DNA of 14,690 nt. Origin: [Eubacterium] saphenum (lineage in GTDB: Bacteria > Bacillota > Clostridia > Oscillospirales > Ruminococcaceae). Where the stretch lies: assembly GCA_004554555.1 (NCBI GenBank), contig SFLN01000044.1, forward strand, positions 1-14,690, given 5' to 3'. The notes beneath the pieces were generated by a model. It was not told where the DNA came from and did no database searches. It saw only the letters and a program-made list of their open reading frames with translations. Positions 13,546-14,690 of the stretch are shown piece by piece. The position numbers and the translations under genes were made by a program. How positions within the stretch are numbered: position 1 is the first letter of the stretch; each line of letters begins with the position of its first letter.

Positions 13546-14444
13546 TCTCTCGTTCCTGCGGCAAATTCGCCGCAGTTGATGTCAAGAACCGGTCTGAGCG
13601 GCTGCACAAGCGAGTCCTCGTAACGCGCGCGCCACTGAACGTCAATGCTGATATTTCCGTCCGCGCCTATTCCGTCAAGGCTGTCGTTGTTGTCAATCGG
13701 GAAATCGTTCTCGTACTGATAATAAAGAATGTTGTAAACATATCTCACGACATCGTTCGGGTCAAGATTGCGGAAATGCATCTGCACATCGGGCAGCGCG
13801 AGTGTGTACATTCCAAGGCTGTCTATCAGCATATCGCCCGTGCCCTCAATGTTGAAAAACCGCACGTTCACGGCGGCATTTATGAAACGCGCGCCCGTGT
13901 CCCACTGCCTGTCCGAGAGGAATTTCGCCGTCGGCGTGAGCTTTCCCGAGCCCGTTACATAAATCGCCTCGCACGTCGGGTACATCTCAACCGCCGCGTC
14001 AAGCTGCGAGATGAAAAGCTCCGCCTGCTCGGTGTACGAAAGCGCGTCCGACAGCATCGCGTGAACCACAACCTCGTATTTCACCTCGTCCGTGAACTCC
14101 GCGCCGTTTTCCATATCCCAGAACTGCGAGCGCGTCAGCTCGTCAAGCTCCATTTTGAACTCAATCGGCTGCATAAAGCACGCAAGCGGCGGCACTCCCT
14201 GGGGGCAGCTCCTGCCGTTTGGCTTGTCCTCGAACATTACCTTGTATTTCTGCACGGGAAACATCAAAATATCGGGCTTTTCGCCGATTTCACCAAGCTC
14301 CCCGCAATACTTTTCCATCGCCGCTTTCGCCTTTTCAAACGAGCACACTTCCGGTTTTTCACGGAAAAGTAGCTGCGCTATCAGCATCTGCGGGCGATTT
14401 GGCGCTTTTTCATTCAAATCCTGCTGTAAAACTTTGTCGCTCAT
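13542..14444 (-). CDS. DUF4261-like protein of unknown function
   Basis: A soluble protein of 300 residues without signal peptide or membrane segments. It resembles the uncharacterised DUF4261 family: an N-terminal AQLLFREKPE strand, a YxxxF region with Cys (about 65-90), SQFWD (about 106-110), and a C-terminal part NVRFFNIEGTGDMLIDSLGM followed by LALPDVQMHF and a YQYEND stretch. I recall this pattern rather than having searched for it. No catalytic motif is evident. ATG 14444 is chosen because GAGG (14450-14453) lies five bases upstream; a TTG at 14471 would overlap the pgsA end. The ribosome site overlaps the pgsA stop codon, so the two genes are co-transcribed and probably coupled. Confidence 0.75.
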   Translation of the reverse strand: MSDKVLQQDLNEKAPNRPQMLIAQLLFREKPEVCSFEKAKAAMEKYCGELGEIGEKPDILMFPVQKYKVMFEDKPNGRSCPQGVPPLACFMQPIEFKMELDELTRSQFWDMENGAEFTDEVKYEVVVHAMLSDALSYTEQAELFISQLDAAVEMYPTCEAIYVTGSGKLTPTAKFLSDRQWDTGARFINAAVNVRFFNIEGTGDMLIDSLGMYTLALPDVQMHFRNLDPNDVVRYVYNILYYQYENDFPIDNNDSLDGIGADGNISIDVQWRARYEDSLVQPLRPVLDINCGEFAAGTRE

Positions 14445-14449
14445 CGTTT

Positions 14450-14453
14450 CCTC
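14450..14453 (-). promoter_or_regulatory. Ribosome binding site fixing the DUF4261-like start
   Basis: GAGG on the minus strand five bases before ATG 14444, overlapping the TGA (14454-14452) of the upstream pgsA gene. Confidence 0.7.
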
Positions 14454-14690
14454 ACTTTTTCGGGTCAACAAATTCGCGGTAATCGTAAAGATACTTCACG
14501 CCCGAAATCAACGTAACCGCCGCCGTTAAATACATCAGAATATCGGTGATTATCTGCACGGGAAAGCCGAAAAATCCTGTCGCGGGCGAAACGGAAATAT
14601 CGGAAAAAATCGAAACATCGTTTATGTCGTACATCACGTTAAGCGACATCAAAATGTGCATCAAAATTATCGCGATAATGGCAATCATCG
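14452..14690 (-). CDS. pgsA: CDP-diacylglycerol-glycerol-3-phosphate 3-phosphatidyltransferase, C-terminal part
   Basis: Only the last 79 or so codons are in the window; the frame stays open to the right edge. Two hydrophobic segments (about residues 1-20 and 45-65 of the visible part) are joined by a polar loop, and the tail TDILMYLTAAVTLISGVKYL followed by YDYREF closely resembles the last membrane helix and SGxxYF-type end of PgsA. The CDP-alcohol phosphotransferase signature (DGxxARxxxxxxxxGxxxDxxxD) would be upstream and cannot be checked. The enzyme would make phosphatidylglycerol phosphate in the membrane. Another CDP-alcohol phosphotransferase is possible. Confidence 0.7.
   Translation of the reverse strand, partial: MIAIIAIILMHILMSLNVMYDINDVSIFSDISVSPATGFFGFPVQIITDILMYLTAAVTLISGVKYLYDYREFVDPKK

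Noticed and set aside
12923..13645. Minus-strand open frame across the aguB 3' half and the terminator
   Set aside because: It would read through a strong bidirectional terminator and is antisense to aguB with an intact catalytic triad.
1..14690. CRISPR array, tRNA/rRNA gene, insertion sequence, phage or defence island
   Set aside because: No direct-repeat array, no cloverleaf or rRNA-like segment, and no transposase, integrase or defence nuclease among the recognisable proteins.

Overview
The window looks like chromosomal DNA of a low-to-mid GC Gram-positive anaerobe, most likely a Clostridia/Oscillospiraceae-type member of the Bacillota. This is an inference from strong GGAGG-type ribosome binding sites, textbook sigma-A promoters (TTGACA-17-TATAAT with TG-extended -10 boxes), a lipoprotein-anchored ABC binding protein, and gene families common in that group. 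There is no rRNA, tRNA, CRISPR array, insertion sequence or phage gene. Genes are tightly packed and mostly on the minus strand.

Layout from left to right. Positions 1-3102 (minus) form a prfB - rlmD - NSS transporter operon: release factor 2, a 23S rRNA uracil methyltransferase, and a sodium:neurotransmitter-symporter-family transporter cut by the left edge. Its promoter is back to back with the promoter of the plus-strand agmatine deiminase gene aguA (3232-4326), and their -35 boxes are one base apart. A bidirectional terminator separates aguA from a minus-strand lipid operon (6974-4366): plsC acyltransferase, a small unknown gene whose frame is broken at a run of eight A, a diacylglycerol/lipid kinase, and a GNAT acetyltransferase. 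Positions 10587-7074 (minus) hold a polar amino-acid ABC importer (binding lipoprotein, permease, ATPase). It is translationally coupled to an EamA-type drug/metabolite transporter and ends in a clear terminator. A 313-base intergenic region holds divergent promoters and a palindromic element. On the plus strand, 10901-13507 carries a diguanylate cyclase (PAS-like - GGDEF - GAF-like) followed 18 bases later by aguB, N-carbamoylputrescine amidase. A terminator separates it from a minus-strand DUF4261-like gene, and the C-terminal end of pgsA is cut by the right edge.

Functional reading: aguA and aguB are the two enzymes that turn agmatine into putrescine. They sit about 8 kb apart, each behind a sigma-A promoter carrying the same 14-base -10/start segment, and aguB shares its transcript with a c-di-GMP synthase. 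plsC, the lipid kinase and pgsA point to phospholipid synthesis. I see no clear defence island or wholly new system. The most unusual items are the cyclase-aguB pairing with the shared promoter segment, the cyclase's degenerate inhibition site and C-terminal GAF-like domain, and the A8 slip site in the small gene.
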